Origin: Eremomyces bilateralis CBS 781.70
Lineage: Eukaryota; Ascomycota; Dothideomycetes; Eremomycetales; Eremomycetaceae
Length of the DNA: 64,000 nucleotides
Assembly (NCBI RefSeq): GCF_010015585.1
Contig: NW_022985083.1
Location: 482,223 to 546,222 of the forward strand
Direction of reading: 5' to 3'
Positions within the stretch are counted from its first letter, which is position 1. Every line of letters starts with the position of its first letter. Both the position numbers and the translations under genes were made by a program. Below, in pieces: positions 1-11,507 of this stretch. The notes beneath the pieces were generated by a model. That model was not told where the DNA came from, searched no databases, and was given only the letters and a program-made list of their open reading frames with translations.

Positions 1-3000
1 TCGAACACCAGCGCCGACGCATCCCGACAGAGGTCGACGGACTTCGGCGCGCCGCACTCCTCGCACGTCATCTCGACGGGGCATTTCGCGCTAGGGTTCC
101 GCCAGCGGGCTTCGGAGGCGAATTCGCGGACCTCGCAGAGGGAAAGGAGTTCTTTGCGGAGCATGCGCGCCTCGAGGGAGATCTCGCGGTCAAGGGAGAG
201 GACTTGCATGAGCGACTTGATGAGCTGGAGGACAGGGTTGTTGTTGGCGGCGGAGGAGAGATGGGCGCCGGGGAGGGAGGGCATGGCATAGTCCGAGGCA
301 AGGTCAGGATGCAGGAGCTCGGCGACCTGGCGACGGACGTGGCCTGCGATTCGCTTGGTGAGAGCCTTGGTGAAGGACTTGGGGAGGACGGATGTTATGA
401 CTGCGGTATCTTGGGTCAAGCTTCGGACTGGGAGTTGCGTGACTCGCAGCGTTTCGCTTTCCCCTTCTCCTGATACCGTGGGCCGCTTGCGTCCATGCAT
501 GAGATCGATGAACTGGATCACCCAGTCGCGGAAAACATCTTGAAGGTGCTGAGGAAGGACAGAGGCAAGTTGCCAATGCATCACGGTCTCCAATTGTTGT
601 TCGGCCTCCGCGACGACCTCTTTGCAGCCAATGCCGCCGAAGTTGTAGTCATCGTACCAGACGAGGTAGTCCCAGTACTCTTGGATGTCGAGCTGAACAA
701 AACTGAAGAGCGGTTTCGACTGCACGGTCTTGAGGATATACTGCGTGTAGGCAAAGGCGTTGCCAACCTCGCTCTTACTGGTCTGCAGGAGCAGTCGATG
801 AGGGCTGGCGAACACGACCTGTGATCCAACCCGACGGAAGTCGCTGATGAGCTGCTGAAGCGCTTTCCGGGACATCATCTGGACGTAGTAGTGCAAGGCG
901 CGGTCGTAGAGGAACGAACCCGGCGACTCCACCCATCGGACGAGGTGCTGGACCATGACGTCGGCCATCTGTCCGCCGTCGCGACATGCTTCGGACCACC
1001 ACGCCTTCACCATCTCGCGAAGCACAACGATTCCAGTCGTCGCGAACGCATTGTCACTGTAGATGACGTGGCCGTCGTCGGCGATATTCTTATCCGAAGG
1101 AGCGGCAGGGTTGAACGAGAACGAGTCGGCCCCTTCCGCGTCATTCACCAGCGAGGACGCTAGAATGGTGTTGATCGCAAGGTTTCGTAGGCTCAAGTCG
1201 ATGCAGACGGAAGAATACGTCCCCGGGTTGTTGACCTCGGGCATCTCAACCGTCTCCAGCGGCCCGACAATGTCGTCTTTCTCGTAGCCAGCATGATCAG
1301 GTTTTGACCCGGTGGACCACCACAAGACAACCCGCTCTTTGAGTAGACGTCGAGCATACGCCACATCGATCAGGAAGCGAGGGTCATGCCCTTCCATGTT
1401 ACATAGCGGAACGTTTCCGTATCGGGCGAGCTCGATGAGGTGCGATACCCACGCACCAAGGGTGAGGTAGTGCGTGACCAGCCGCTTCGCAACGAAGGTC
1501 TGCCAGCCCAGGGGCGGAAGGTTTTTGTCCGACTCATCGAACTTCAACGGAAGATTAGGGAACTCCTTCATGATCGGCACGACGTGAGGAAGAAGTCGGT
1601 GGTGCTGGCTCTGCACGACAAGGATGAAGCTCCCTTCCTTTTCGTCGTTCCGCATCTTCTTCATTGCGTCGCCGAGTTCTAGGTATGCCTTCCTTTTCGT
1701 CGTCACTTGGGTGGTCTTGAAGTGCATGTCGGTCTGGTACTCGAAGCACTGCTGCCATGACTGATCCTCGGCACTTTCAGTGACTCGTTTAGAGTACGCA
1801 TCTTTATAAAGCTTGTCGACATTCGGTAGACTCTGAGTGTCACGTCCTCGATTGAGGATGATGATGTGTCCCTGCGTGCCGGTACTGGAGCAGATGGCAA
1901 ACACCTGCCGATCCCCGACACTGACATGATAGAGGTAAAGGAATTTCAGCTGTGCTTGAGCGAGATACGGATCCGGCTTTGCCACCTGCCGCAATGCACT
2001 GAGATCGAAGCCCTGCTCCAACCCCTTCCCCAGAACGCCTCGTTGGGTTTCATCAAAGGTGCAGACACTCCCTAACTCGAGAACTGCTCGCATGTTCAAG
2101 GGCAGCTGTCGCTCGTACACACCTTCGACACTAGGATGGTTGAAGAGGATGGAAAGTTGCTTGGACTCTCGAAGGTACACCGTTTCGGGCATTGTGAGCT
2201 TGAAAAGATGAACAGAGGGGTGGCTGTTGGGTAGAGTAAAGCCAACGACCTTCTCCACGTCACAACCTTCAATCTCAACGTCAGGAAGTTCGCTTCCCTT
2301 TAGATTCAGGAAGACAATTCGGGGGACAATGACCTTCAACGAGTGGATCTTCTTGTCAATCAGCACGAATGCCCGCACTTCTCCAGGTATGTCAGTCTCC
2401 TGGAGCTGCACAAGCTGCCAGTTCTGGATATACAGCATCTCCGATTGATTCCTAAAGTAGCTTCCAATGGCATCAGTTGGATCTGTGCGCCGATCGCCGA
2501 ACAACTGACGCCGTCGAAGTCTCGCTTGCTTCTGGATCTTCCACTTTTGTTTCTGGTATCGAAGCCATCCTTCGTAATCCTTCGTGATCGACGGCATGAC
2601 TGGAGGCAACGCAGCAAACGGATCGGCCTGCACGGGCACGGCAGGCTCAGGGGCTTTCCGCTTCTGAACCATCCTGGTCGCGATGGCTTTCTTCGTTTTG
2701 GCCACCGGCGTCGACCCAAAGTCCTCGAGATCCACCACTCGGTTCTGCAGGGTGTTGATATCCGCGTCATCCAATGGTTTCTTGGCCGCGTCGAACATGT
2801 CCGTCATCTTCTTCTGCTTGAGGACATCCTCCTTGTTGCGGATGCGGCGATCTAACCATTCCGGATGCGGTACACGGGGCACGGGGTTTTTGACTTTCTG
2901 TAGCGCCGCGGGAATGGTGATGAGCTTTTGGATGACCGATCCGAGACGGTCACGGTAGTAGTCCCAGTCGATGATCGTTCGTGGGTCCATGTCCTTCGGG

Positions 3001-6000
3001 TCTTCTCGGAGCCATTTACGAAGGTAGAAGCGTTTCGTCTGCGGCTCTGACGAGAAGATGGCCACTGGAATGGCTCGCTCGGTAACAGGGGCGTGCTTCG
3101 GCCTTGAGGAGATAACGTATTTGCAGTTGAGACCTTTGTCCTTCACCATCTGCTCTCCTAGGAACTCGGCTAGTCGCTTGGCTGTGGTGATGGCGGTCGA
3201 TTTTTGCGCGCCATATTCGTCCAAGGCTTTGGCCATGTTCTTGTTTTCGCAAATCAGATCGATGAGCTCCTCGTCCGCCAAAGTCGATCCACACTGATCC
3301 AGGACATCCAGCCATCGGTTCGCGACCTGTGCCACGGCTCCGTAGCATTCGGCGAGCGTCGATCCTTCCAAGAAGAACTTGAAGATCTGCGTCTGGAAAA
3401 TTTTGATCAATTTCAGCTCGCCACGGCGTTTGACCTCAAACCCTTTCAGTTCCGCCAAGGTGCCATCGTGATTGAACACGGCGTATCGCTTCTTCAAGTT
3501 CTTGTCCTCCTCCTTCGATGTCGGAAGCATCATTGCTTTGTACGGGCCATCCACCTCGAAGAAGATCGAGTTCTCGCTATGCGTCTCATAACGGAACGTT
3601 CCCGGGTCCTTCAACTCCTGATACTGATCATTTGTGAACTTCGCGTGCACAAGGTGATTCAGCATGACACATGGATAGGATATCGCCAACTTCTTGCCGT
3701 TCCTTAGTTTGAAAGCGAAGTTCTCCGGGAAAGTCGCAGGAAGAATACACCAGATACCGTCGGTGTCGAGTTCAAGTGGACGGCCAATCCGCTCGACCAA
3801 CGTACGCGCCATTTGAATGATATGAGCTCCGGTAAGACACGTAACTCCCGCCATCTCCATTGAGTACCATCGAGAACCCTTTCGCATGACGTAGCCGTAG
3901 AAGCTGTTAAGAATGACCTTGTGGGCCAGTTGCAGGGAGTCGAACAGGATGATCATTTTCTTCGCTTCGTCCACCTCAGCAGCAGATGCGCCGGACGACT
4001 TGAGGGCATCCGTCTTGCCTTTCCAGACCTTTTGCTTGCCTTTGAAGTCGTAACGTCGATCTCGGAACATCTTCACAGTGTCCACGTAGAATGGGTTCTC
4101 TCGCTGGCAAATGATAGCTTCACGTTCGATAGTTTCAGTTGCGTGGATCTTATGGTAGATCTTCTTGCTGTAGTCCGTCAGTCGCTTCTTCACATGCGCG
4201 GCTTGTTCCGGTTCTGGCAGTTCGTGAAATGTCTGCAGTGGGTTGTTCGGGTATTTGCCCGGAAATCTTTCGTTCTCCAGTGCGTGTCGAATCATGTTGT
4301 ATTCATCCCGCTTCGCAGGTAGGAATTCTCCTCGCCATGACCATGGCATCCGTCGATCACAGGTCTTCCCAGGCCGGTTGAAGTCGCATGCAGCGCAATC
4401 AGACTCCTTGATCATCGAATCGGGTTGCAAACGATTCGTTGTCATGATATTCGGGTACATAGAAGCGACGTCAAGATGGTATATCGATGGCCTTTCGTGC
4501 CGGTTCGGGGTTTCCTTGAGTTCAAGAAGCTTCTCCCTGATCTGTTGCTTCACCTCCTCATAGTTTGCAACATCTTCTAAAGCTTTTTTCTCCTCAACAA
4601 CGATGCTGAACGTCAAGGCGGCGTCAAGATCCAGCAGCAGCTCATCGATTGCCGCAGTGTCAATGGCGAAGTTGCAAGGAATGTCACTCCGGAAGACGCC
4701 TGCTTCGATACTTTCGACATGGCCACCAACGTATGTTTCGGATTCGAGCAAATGCCCGTTCCAAAATGACTCGTTCGGTGGTTTGTGCTTGTTCGGCAGG
4801 AGGATCCCTTTTTCGTAGGCTTGAACCATCAGCAACATCTCGCAAAGTGTCCCCGTGCCCTTCCTAAGCACATCGTCGGGTCCCAAGGGGATTATCGTGC
4901 AAAGAGAGTAGACAAAGGGGTGCACATATTTCATGTAAAGGTAATAGGTGGCAACTGCATCAGATACTGAGTACTCAGCGAGGGTTTGAGGTCGCTCGCT
5001 TGCGTATCTGTAATCATGTAAGCAACAGCGCGGAATACCGATTACAACCACTTACGGTGTCATTAGTTCTGGATCCAATTCGTCGGGATCATAACCAAGC
5101 TTAGCGACAGTGACCGCCTTCAGGCCTCTACTGCCCTGGGGAAGGTAGCTGTCTCGATTGACCCACGCAAATGCGTCCATATGGGCACAATAGTCGGAAT
5201 GGTAGATCTCCTCATTATTCTTCCTGAAACCGATCTCTTGGAACATATCCATCCCATTCACGCTTGCTCGCGCTTCGACGAACGGCCAATCGAAGAAATC
5301 ACCGTTGTACGTGACGATGACCGTGGGTTTCGCCTCCTTGATATGCTCGAAGAATCTCTGGAGCAGCGCTCTCTCATCGGGCTCGTTGAAGATCATGAAG
5401 GGGCCGTCATATTCGGGCTTCGGGGTGTAGTCAAAGTCAGAAATATCCTCCGAAACAATTTCGCGGTTCGTTATAAGGAATCCTTGCCCATCGATCATGT
5501 ACGATATCATCATAATTTGGTCGATAGCGGCATCGGGGAATTTCAGGGGCAGTTTGGTCGTTTCGATATCGAAGGCCATGATGACCGGATCGGCACGCTG
5601 CAGTCGTTCCTCCAAGCATTTCATTGATACAACTCCATGCTTGGCCTCGACCGTATACCACTTTCCTACCCGAACATCTGTGTCTGATTAGTATGCTGTA
5701 TTGACTCGAGGGAAAGCAGCCATCATACCGAGATCAATAGCCACTCGAACATGGTAAGGAACATCATATTCCCGGATGTCCACTATGAAGTCGCTGGCGT
5801 CAATTACGCCGTTATTTCGTGTTTCATAAGCATTCTCATCATCAAATATATCGAATCCCGCATTGGCATTGGCCACCTCCGCGTAGGTGTCCATCGCGTT
5901 CATTCTTTTCTTGTTCTTCTCGGCGATTGGCATCAGGATCTTCCGCGACGTGAGAAGGTCGGAGACGTTTGCGAAAGAGAGCTTGAGGAGAACTCGGCGA

Positions 6001-6541
6001 TACCCAAGGAGGTGATTTGGCTGTGTCCCGTTAGGCCGGGCGACATTCAAGCCTCGAGCGAGGTGCCGCAACATACCATCTGCAAATCCTCCTTTTCCAC
6101 GCGCTTCACATCCTTGAGTGCCCCATCCAATGCCCGCCGGCACCATTCCTCCACTTCACCTTCTCTTCCTCGGCGAATTGCGATCAGAAAATACGGATCG
6201 TACTCCATAGTTGCCTTGAAGGTGTTTCCATCCTCCTCGATGAAGTAGAAGTCCACTGCAGCTCGACCTCCGGGGACGTTGTCATCTTGTATGGTGGTGC
6301 TGTGGAAGTTACACAGCCATCCTTCCTTTTTGCGTCCGGCATCATATCTGGCAAATCCGAAGGTTTCGTCTATTGAGTGTGCAAGTCGGATTGACTCAAA
6401 TTTGTCGTTCTGCGATGTTTCCTCTCCGCGTCTCAGGGACCCGAGTGATATGGGGTCTCTTCTTTGTGTCCGTGGGCCATAGGAGGTTCTCCCATCTTTT
6501 CCGAGTCGTTTGTATGGCTGGTTCGGCCGGCGAGTGGGCAT
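1..6541 (-). CDS. POL2: DNA polymerase epsilon catalytic subunit A (3' end of gene outside window)
   Basis: Leading-strand replicative polymerase with proofreading exonuclease, acting in the nucleus. Exons on the minus strand are 6541-6077, 6020-5729, 5677-5056 and 5007-1, giving about 2,128 residues before the left edge; the family is near 2,200, so only the last part of the C-terminal zinc region is missing. Visible landmarks are the exonuclease motif FDIETT (D289, E291), the Fe-S cysteines in [16 protein letters not shown], polymerase motif [16 protein letters not shown], motif C ELDTDGIW near residue 875, and at the edge the first zinc cysteines ([10 protein letters not shown]). Introns are 46-56 bases with clean GTATGT or GTAAGT donors. 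It is divergent from COX20 across 432 bases that hold an ACGCGT box. The start MPTRRP gives a short basic N-terminus, as in other ascomycetes. Identification is secure. Confidence 0.97.
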
Positions 6542-6973
6542 CTTGGTTGTCGTGTGACGCGGGGGATCAGTAAGGTCGAAGACAAAGGAGATGGAGTACT
6601 ATGAAAATGCTATTGCGGATGTATCATGATCTGTAAACATGAGCCACCTGAACTCCTTGCGATGCAGAATGAAATGGAGTATCACAAATATTGAAGGCAC
6701 AATAAAGCATGAAATTGATGTTCTTTACAGTAAGCGGAAGACGTGAAGTGGTGGATGGACATCGCGTCTTTCCTCTTCCTCTTTACGCGCCAAAACGCCG
6801 AAACGCGTCGAGGTTGGACCCCTGTCGCATGGTTTCGGGAACTATGCCTATTATGGGTTAGCGTCTTTTTTACTTGCAGAATAGCAGAACCGCATCTCAA
6901 CTACATCTTTGGGTTGAACAGTCGGCGTAGCCAATCTCACCATACTCGCCGCCACTAGACACACATTGTAAAT
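6542..6973. promoter_or_regulatory. Divergent POL2/COX20 promoter region
   Basis: These 432 bases separate two start codons facing away from each other. They contain an ACGCGT cell-cycle box, listed separately, and a second ACGCG run at 6785-6789. No convincing coding frame lies here. Confidence 0.7.
6803..6808. promoter_or_regulatory. MCB-like element (ACGCGT)
   Basis: A perfect palindromic ACGCGT lies about 260 bases upstream of the POL2 start and about 165 upstream of COX20. In yeasts this MluI cell-cycle box is bound by the MBF complex (Mbp1/Swi6) and drives late-G1 expression of replication genes, POL2 among them. That it works so here is inference. An ACGCG run 18 bases to its left strengthens the case. 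Confidence 0.55.
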
Positions 6974-7738
6974 ATGGCGGATGATACCAGTCAGCAAGGA
7001 GAGCATGTGGAGGAGCAGAGGCGGGAAGTCGAACGACGGACCTCGGCGCGTCGATCGAACATCAAAAAGGACTACGAGCGCCCAACCGACCCAACCCAAC
7101 TCCATCCCTTCGATCCAGAGTACGAGCGGCCGACCACGAAGCCGAAACATGGCGTGTGGTCCTTGCTGGACCGCGCACGCGCGCCGGGGAAATCGCAGGA
7201 GGTGTGGTTGACGGAGGAGGAGATGCCCAAGTACCGGATGCCGGAAGCGAAGCCGCGGGCGCCTGGAGCGAAGCCCGACGAAAACGATCCGGTGGAGAAG
7301 AACGTATGGAATGCCATGGAGATGTTGGGCGTGGACAACTTCATGGTTGCTATTCGGACCCGCTGTGTTCGGAATGCCTTCATGACTGGATTGGGGATGG
7401 GTTTCGGAATGACCGCCCTGCGGCTGATCATGCGGAGTAAGTAGTCCCAATGCCGTGGTGAACAATCTACTCATCGTTCGACTGTAGAGTCCAAAGGCGC
7501 CGCGACCTGGGGTGTCTTAACCTCTGCGGGAACGTCATCGCTGGTATTCCCCTATTGCCTATACAAAAACCGCCTCGAAAAGAGCCACATGCAGAGGGCC
7601 GTGGACATCTCCCAGCAGAAGAAAATCGCCGCGGAGAAAAAACGCGAGGAGGACCGCGCGGCAAGGAGAAAGGCCAAAGAGGAGGAAGACCAACGACGAG
7701 AAGAAGCGAAGCGGAAATCGACGTGGAAGTTTTGGTAG
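6974..7738 (+). CDS. COX20: Cytochrome c oxidase assembly protein Cox20
   Basis: Inner-membrane chaperone for maturation of mitochondrially encoded Cox2 during complex IV assembly. Exons 6974-7436 and 7488-7738 give 237 residues; the 51-base intron splits the codon AAG. The family core follows residue 110: an NAFMTGLGMGFGMTALRLIM membrane segment, then a second segment around AATWGVLTSAGTSSLVFPYC, with the short loop between them typical of Cox20/FAM36A. The tail after the second segment is a highly charged coil rich in Lys, Arg and Glu, ending STWKFW. The 110-residue hydrophilic N-terminus is longer than in yeast but usual in filamentous fungi. It is divergent from POL2, so the two may share regulation. 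Confidence 0.88.
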
Positions 7739-8121
7739 CGGGCGGCTCATACCTCCACATGATCTATGTCTCGACTTTTGTATACCATTGTCACTGAATG
7801 CATTTCATGGAGTCCTGCATCATTTGAAGGGATATCTCGCCAATTTCACTCGACGATACAGGTGTGCATCGATCACTAACGCTTCGTCATGGATTGAAGT
7901 TGACTACCGGCGCAAGTGCTCACCGCTGAGCGATTTTTGGCACCCCCTTCGACGAACCACTTTCCATGAATTCTCAAGCGGATACCCGGGTATCCAAATC
8001 CAACGCCTCCAATCCCGCTCATGTGCAATATCGCCCAAATTCGTCATCATTCCCTACGCCACACGACTTTCCGCCATCCCAATACGGTACAAACCAACGC
8101 CATCCCATGCAAGCTAACCCC
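7739..8121. other. Convergent 3' intergenic region
   Basis: The ends of COX20 and the hypothetical gene to its right face each other here. Small open frames exist but none has recognisable features. I see no RNA gene or repeat. Confidence 0.5.
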
Positions 8122-9012
8122 TTAAACAGCGAACTTCGACGCCCCTCGCAGCGCCGCATGCGTCTTCAACGGCGAGCTATTCCGCGACTGGTTCCGCGAC
8201 TTTCCCACCCGCATCGCTCGCCGACGTTCATAGCGCCTCTCCCGCTCCTCGCGCGCCATGCGGGCGCGATACCGCTCGAGCTGCTCCTGGCGCTTCCGCT
8301 GGCGCTCCGCCTCGATCTGCGCGGTGGGTTTGAATCCGACGCCGTTGATGCCGGTGCCGTCATCGTCGGGGTCGGTGGCAAGGTGGCCGGTGATTTCGAA
8401 ATCTTGCCACGTCAGGGAGAGTGGGGCGGGGGTGGGGGATGGAGGAGAGTGGAAGGTCTCGGCCGTGCTGAAGGTGTCGGAGAGGGCGAAGGCGACGTGC
8501 TTCTGCTTCGGGTCCTGAGATGGCTCCATGGATGTCGGTGTGGGGGGGTCGGAGGGGTCGGGAGAGGGGGTCTTCCGCTTCATCTTGATGCCATCCAGGG
8601 CGTCAAGGCGTTCGCGGAGTAATGCAGGCGGTGCGGACGGGGAGATGCTCGATTCGGCCGAATTTCCATTTAGGTTATGAGAAGAGCCCCCCATTTCTTC
8701 GTTCGAGCCCTTGGGCGGTGTCTGGTCAGGCGACGGGAGCGTGACATCACTCATCGGGGAATATATCGGGAGCCCGATGGCCAGATTGAGCCCCGCAAGC
8801 TGTGCTGCGACTCGGCTCCGGGGACTAGCTTGGCCCGACTCGTTGGTCATTCCATCATCGTGAAGGGATGGGTTTCGGTTCGATAGGTGCAATGCCATTG
8901 GCTTCGTCCAGGCATATTTGGAGTTGTTGATGGGGTTATCGGCGACCATGTTAGATGGGGCCGGCATCTCATACTTCAAGGTTGATTGCGGGGTCCAGGA
9001 CCAGGATGACAT
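8122..9012 (-). CDS. Conserved fungal hypothetical protein with basic coiled tail
   Basis: A single-exon gene of 296 residues. The first 190 residues are low-complexity, rich in Ser, Pro, Thr and Asn. They are followed by a compact conserved-looking block with LTWQDFEITGHLATDPDDDG and the continuation GINGVGFKPT, near residues 203-232. Next comes a strongly basic helix (repeats of ERQRKRQEQLERYRARMARE type, about residues 235-278) and a Ser/Arg-rich end. The ITGH...DPDDDG...GIGFKPT block is one I associate with uncharacterised Pezizomycotina proteins; no function is known to me. The charged helix suggests nucleic-acid or protein binding, which is inference. It converges with COX20. Confidence 0.75.
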   Translation of the reverse strand: MSSWSWTPQSTLKYEMPAPSNMVADNPINNSKYAWTKPMALHLSNRNPSLHDDGMTNESGQASPRSRVAAQLAGLNLAIGLPIYSPMSDVTLPSPDQTPPKGSNEEMGGSSHNLNGNSAESSISPSAPPALLRERLDALDGIKMKRKTPSPDPSDPPTPTSMEPSQDPKQKHVAFALSDTFSTAETFHSPPSPTPAPLSLTWQDFEITGHLATDPDDDGTGINGVGFKPTAQIEAERQRKRQEQLERYRARMAREERERRYERRRAMRVGKSRNQSRNSSPLKTHAALRGASKFAV

Positions 9013-9801
9013 GAGCGGCGGGGCTGTCGCTGGCTCGCTGCAGGGGTGGGGTCACCCTGAGATGTTGAGAAGAGGTAAAGAATACAAGGGATTGATGATT
9101 TATGAAATTCTAGGGTGAGGATAAGATGCTCGAACTTGGGGTCTGGAGAAATATACGAAGTAATCTAGCTGTCCGAATTAATAATTGTGATTTGTGTGCA
9201 TGCGGTGGCAATAGTGACTCTGAAGTGGAGATTCATCTGGGGGCATTGTATGCTGATTGCGTTCTCAGCCACTTATACAGATATCCATGGCATGTCCAAT
9301 CGATTGTAGTCGTATTATCTCCTATTTTGATATTGTCGTACTATATTGGGATAGGTATTATGCGAGCAGCATAAGCCACTGGTCAGCATTATAGCGTAGT
9401 CCTTTGGTGGACGAAGGATGGATTTTATATTGGAAGTGTATCTGTCTCAACCATTTCAAGGCAATTGCAGGATCCTGCATCTAAACCATTCCTGTTATAC
9501 AATTCAATTGAAAGGAATACTTCTCCTCATGGACGGAAAAGTCAAACTCCAACCATCGGTGTTTGATCGAGAAGTTGAACACTAGTTGTCTGTCTTGGAA
9601 TTGTCAGTGACGTCGAAATGCCATGCTGCACGTGACAAGTTCCAGGCCCAAAATTTTAAAAGTGGATTTTCGAATGCGATACATGAAGAAGAATAATCAA
9701 GATAATTATCTTTGCACACGCCCTTCAAAAAAGGCACTCGAGAACCCCATAGATGACAATGCGCTCCACGTCACGATAGCCAGAACAAATCCATCTTCAA
9801 A
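9013..9801. other. Divergent intergenic region, AT-rich
   Basis: This is the upstream region of both the hypothetical gene on the left (minus) and RCL1 on the right (plus). It is AT-richer than its surroundings. I see no coding potential, tRNA or clear repeat. Confidence 0.5.
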
Positions 9802-11037
9802 ATGCCAGCACCAGGCGATCCCTCCACCGCCCCTCCTCCCCTCCGCTTTACCGGGCACGATGCCCTTCCCACCCGCCTCCTCCTCTCCACCCTAACCGGC
9901 CGCTCCATCCACATCTCCCAAATCCGATCCAAGTCCCGCTCGGCACCCGGTCTTCAATCCTACGAAATCTCCCTCCTCCGTCTCCTCACCTCGCTCACCA
10001 ATGGAACCCACGTCGAAGTTAGTATGACGGGGACGAGCCTCCTCTACCGGCCGGGGCTCATCATCGGAACGCCGCCGGGCTATGGCGCGGATGGGTCGGG
10101 CGTGCTGCGGCTGGACATCGAGGCGCCGCCAAGCACGGAGAGGAGGGGGATCAGCTATTGGGCGCTGCCGGTGTGCCTGCTTGCGCCGTTCGCGAAATCC
10201 CCCGTGAATGTCATCTTGGGCGGACCGGGAGTGATCACGGGCGCAACGGAGAAGGACATTAGTATCGACACCGTCAGGACGGGGGTGTTACCGCTCTTCG
10301 AACGATTCGGGATCCGCGGCGACGTGGAAATACGGGTATTGAAACGCGCCTGCCGGGGAGGCGTAGGGGGCGGTGGAGGCGGTGAAGTGCAGATTGTGTT
10401 TGGGAAGATTGCACAGGTCCGGCTCCCGAAGACGGTCCATATGATGGTGCCAGGCCGAGTCCGACGGGTAAGAGGCGTGGCATATGGGGTGGGGATTGGA
10501 GGCGGCAGCAATGCGAGGATGATCGAGGTCGCACGGGGAATTTTGAACCCGCTCTGTCCAGACACATACGTATACTCGGACGTCGCATCGGCGCCTTTCC
10601 TAGGAGGTGGAAATCAACAAGGAAAAGGAGGCGGAAAGAGAACTGGATTGGGCTTCGGGCTTTCACTGGTGGCGGAAACATCGTCTGGGGCCTTGTACTC
10701 GGCCGATTGCGCCTCTCCGTCTGAAGGAGGCGAAACACCGGAAGAGGTGGGGCGGAAGGCCACCCACCAGTTGTTGGAAGTCATCAGTCAAGGTGGCTGT
10801 CTCTCGAAAACGACGGCACCTCCCTTCCTACTCCTCATGGCGATGGGGTCGGAAGATGTGGGCAGAGTGTGCATGGGAAAAGGCGTGATCGGATCGGAAG
10901 AAGTCATTGCTCTTGGAAGGGACCTCAGGTCATTTGGTATGAATGCTTGGGGCATGAGAGATGCCGACGATGAGGACACGGTGATTGTCAGTGTCGTAGG
11001 CAAAGGAGTGGGCAACGTCGGACGGAAAGTAGCTTGA
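9802..11037 (+). CDS. RCL1: RNA 3'-terminal phosphate cyclase-like protein Rcl1
   Basis: Nucleolar protein of the SSU processome, partner of the GTPase Bms1, needed for pre-rRNA cleavage at site A2. A single exon encodes 411 residues, slightly longer than yeast Rcl1 (367). Family landmarks in order: FTGHDALPTRLLLSTLTGRS at the start, LQSYEISLLRLLTSLTNGT, the TGTSLLYRPG signature, YWALPVCLLAPFAKSPV, SIDTVRTGVLPLFERFGI, a glycine-rich GGGGGGEV stretch, RVRRVRGVAYGV, and the LGFGLSLVAETSSG motif near the C-terminus. The family has the cyclase fold but lacks its catalytic activity. The extra length is mainly a Gly/Lys insert before LGFGLSL. It is a confident Rcl1 rather than a true RtcA cyclase because of the TGTSLLY and RGVAY signatures. 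Confidence 0.92.
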   Translation: MPAPGDPSTAPPPLRFTGHDALPTRLLLSTLTGRSIHISQIRSKSRSAPGLQSYEISLLRLLTSLTNGTHVEVSMTGTSLLYRPGLIIGTPPGYGADGSGVLRLDIEAPPSTERRGISYWALPVCLLAPFAKSPVNVILGGPGVITGATEKDISIDTVRTGVLPLFERFGIRGDVEIRVLKRACRGGVGGGGGGEVQIVFGKIAQVRLPKTVHMMVPGRVRRVRGVAYGVGIGGGSNARMIEVARGILNPLCPDTYVYSDVASAPFLGGGNQQGKGGGKRTGLGFGLSLVAETSSGALYSADCASPSEGGETPEEVGRKATHQLLEVISQGGCLSKTTAPPFLLLMAMGSEDVGRVCMGKGVIGSEEVIALGRDLRSFGMNAWGMRDADDEDTVIVSVVGKGVGNVGRKVA

Positions 11038-11507
11038 TACCCTGTACAGTTTGTACAATCTGAATTCGATTTGGTCGAATGAACTTTTTATGTTTCGCCG
11101 GAGCACCCTGTGGTATTTGACAATGAAGTCGACTGTTTAATCCATCGATTGGCAGCAGAAATTGAACCACTCCGGTTTCGTCGGGGTGGTCGTTGTGGTC
11201 GTCCGGAGCAGCTCTGCGTCCAAGCGCAACACAGCTCAACGAACGTGTTTCTGACGCGTTTCCCTGAACTTGCCGGAAATTCCGACGATTCTGTCGCTTT
11301 TTACGAAAGTACATAACATGTTATCACCAAGGTAGCGTAATATATGTTCAGCTTTACTGCTCCTAATCTCACTTCTGCTAAACTCACATGTCCCTCTGGC
11401 AGCACCCCTCAACGTTCGTGTAGTCTGTTGTACTACAATTGACCTAAAACATCTCAACTTCTCATCGTCTGCCTTCCATCACAATTGGGAATGAATACAA
11501 TCAATTA
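11038..11507. other. Intergenic region RCL1-RTC4
   Basis: These 470 bases hold the RCL1 3' end and the RTC4 promoter. No gene or repeat was seen. Confidence 0.5.
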
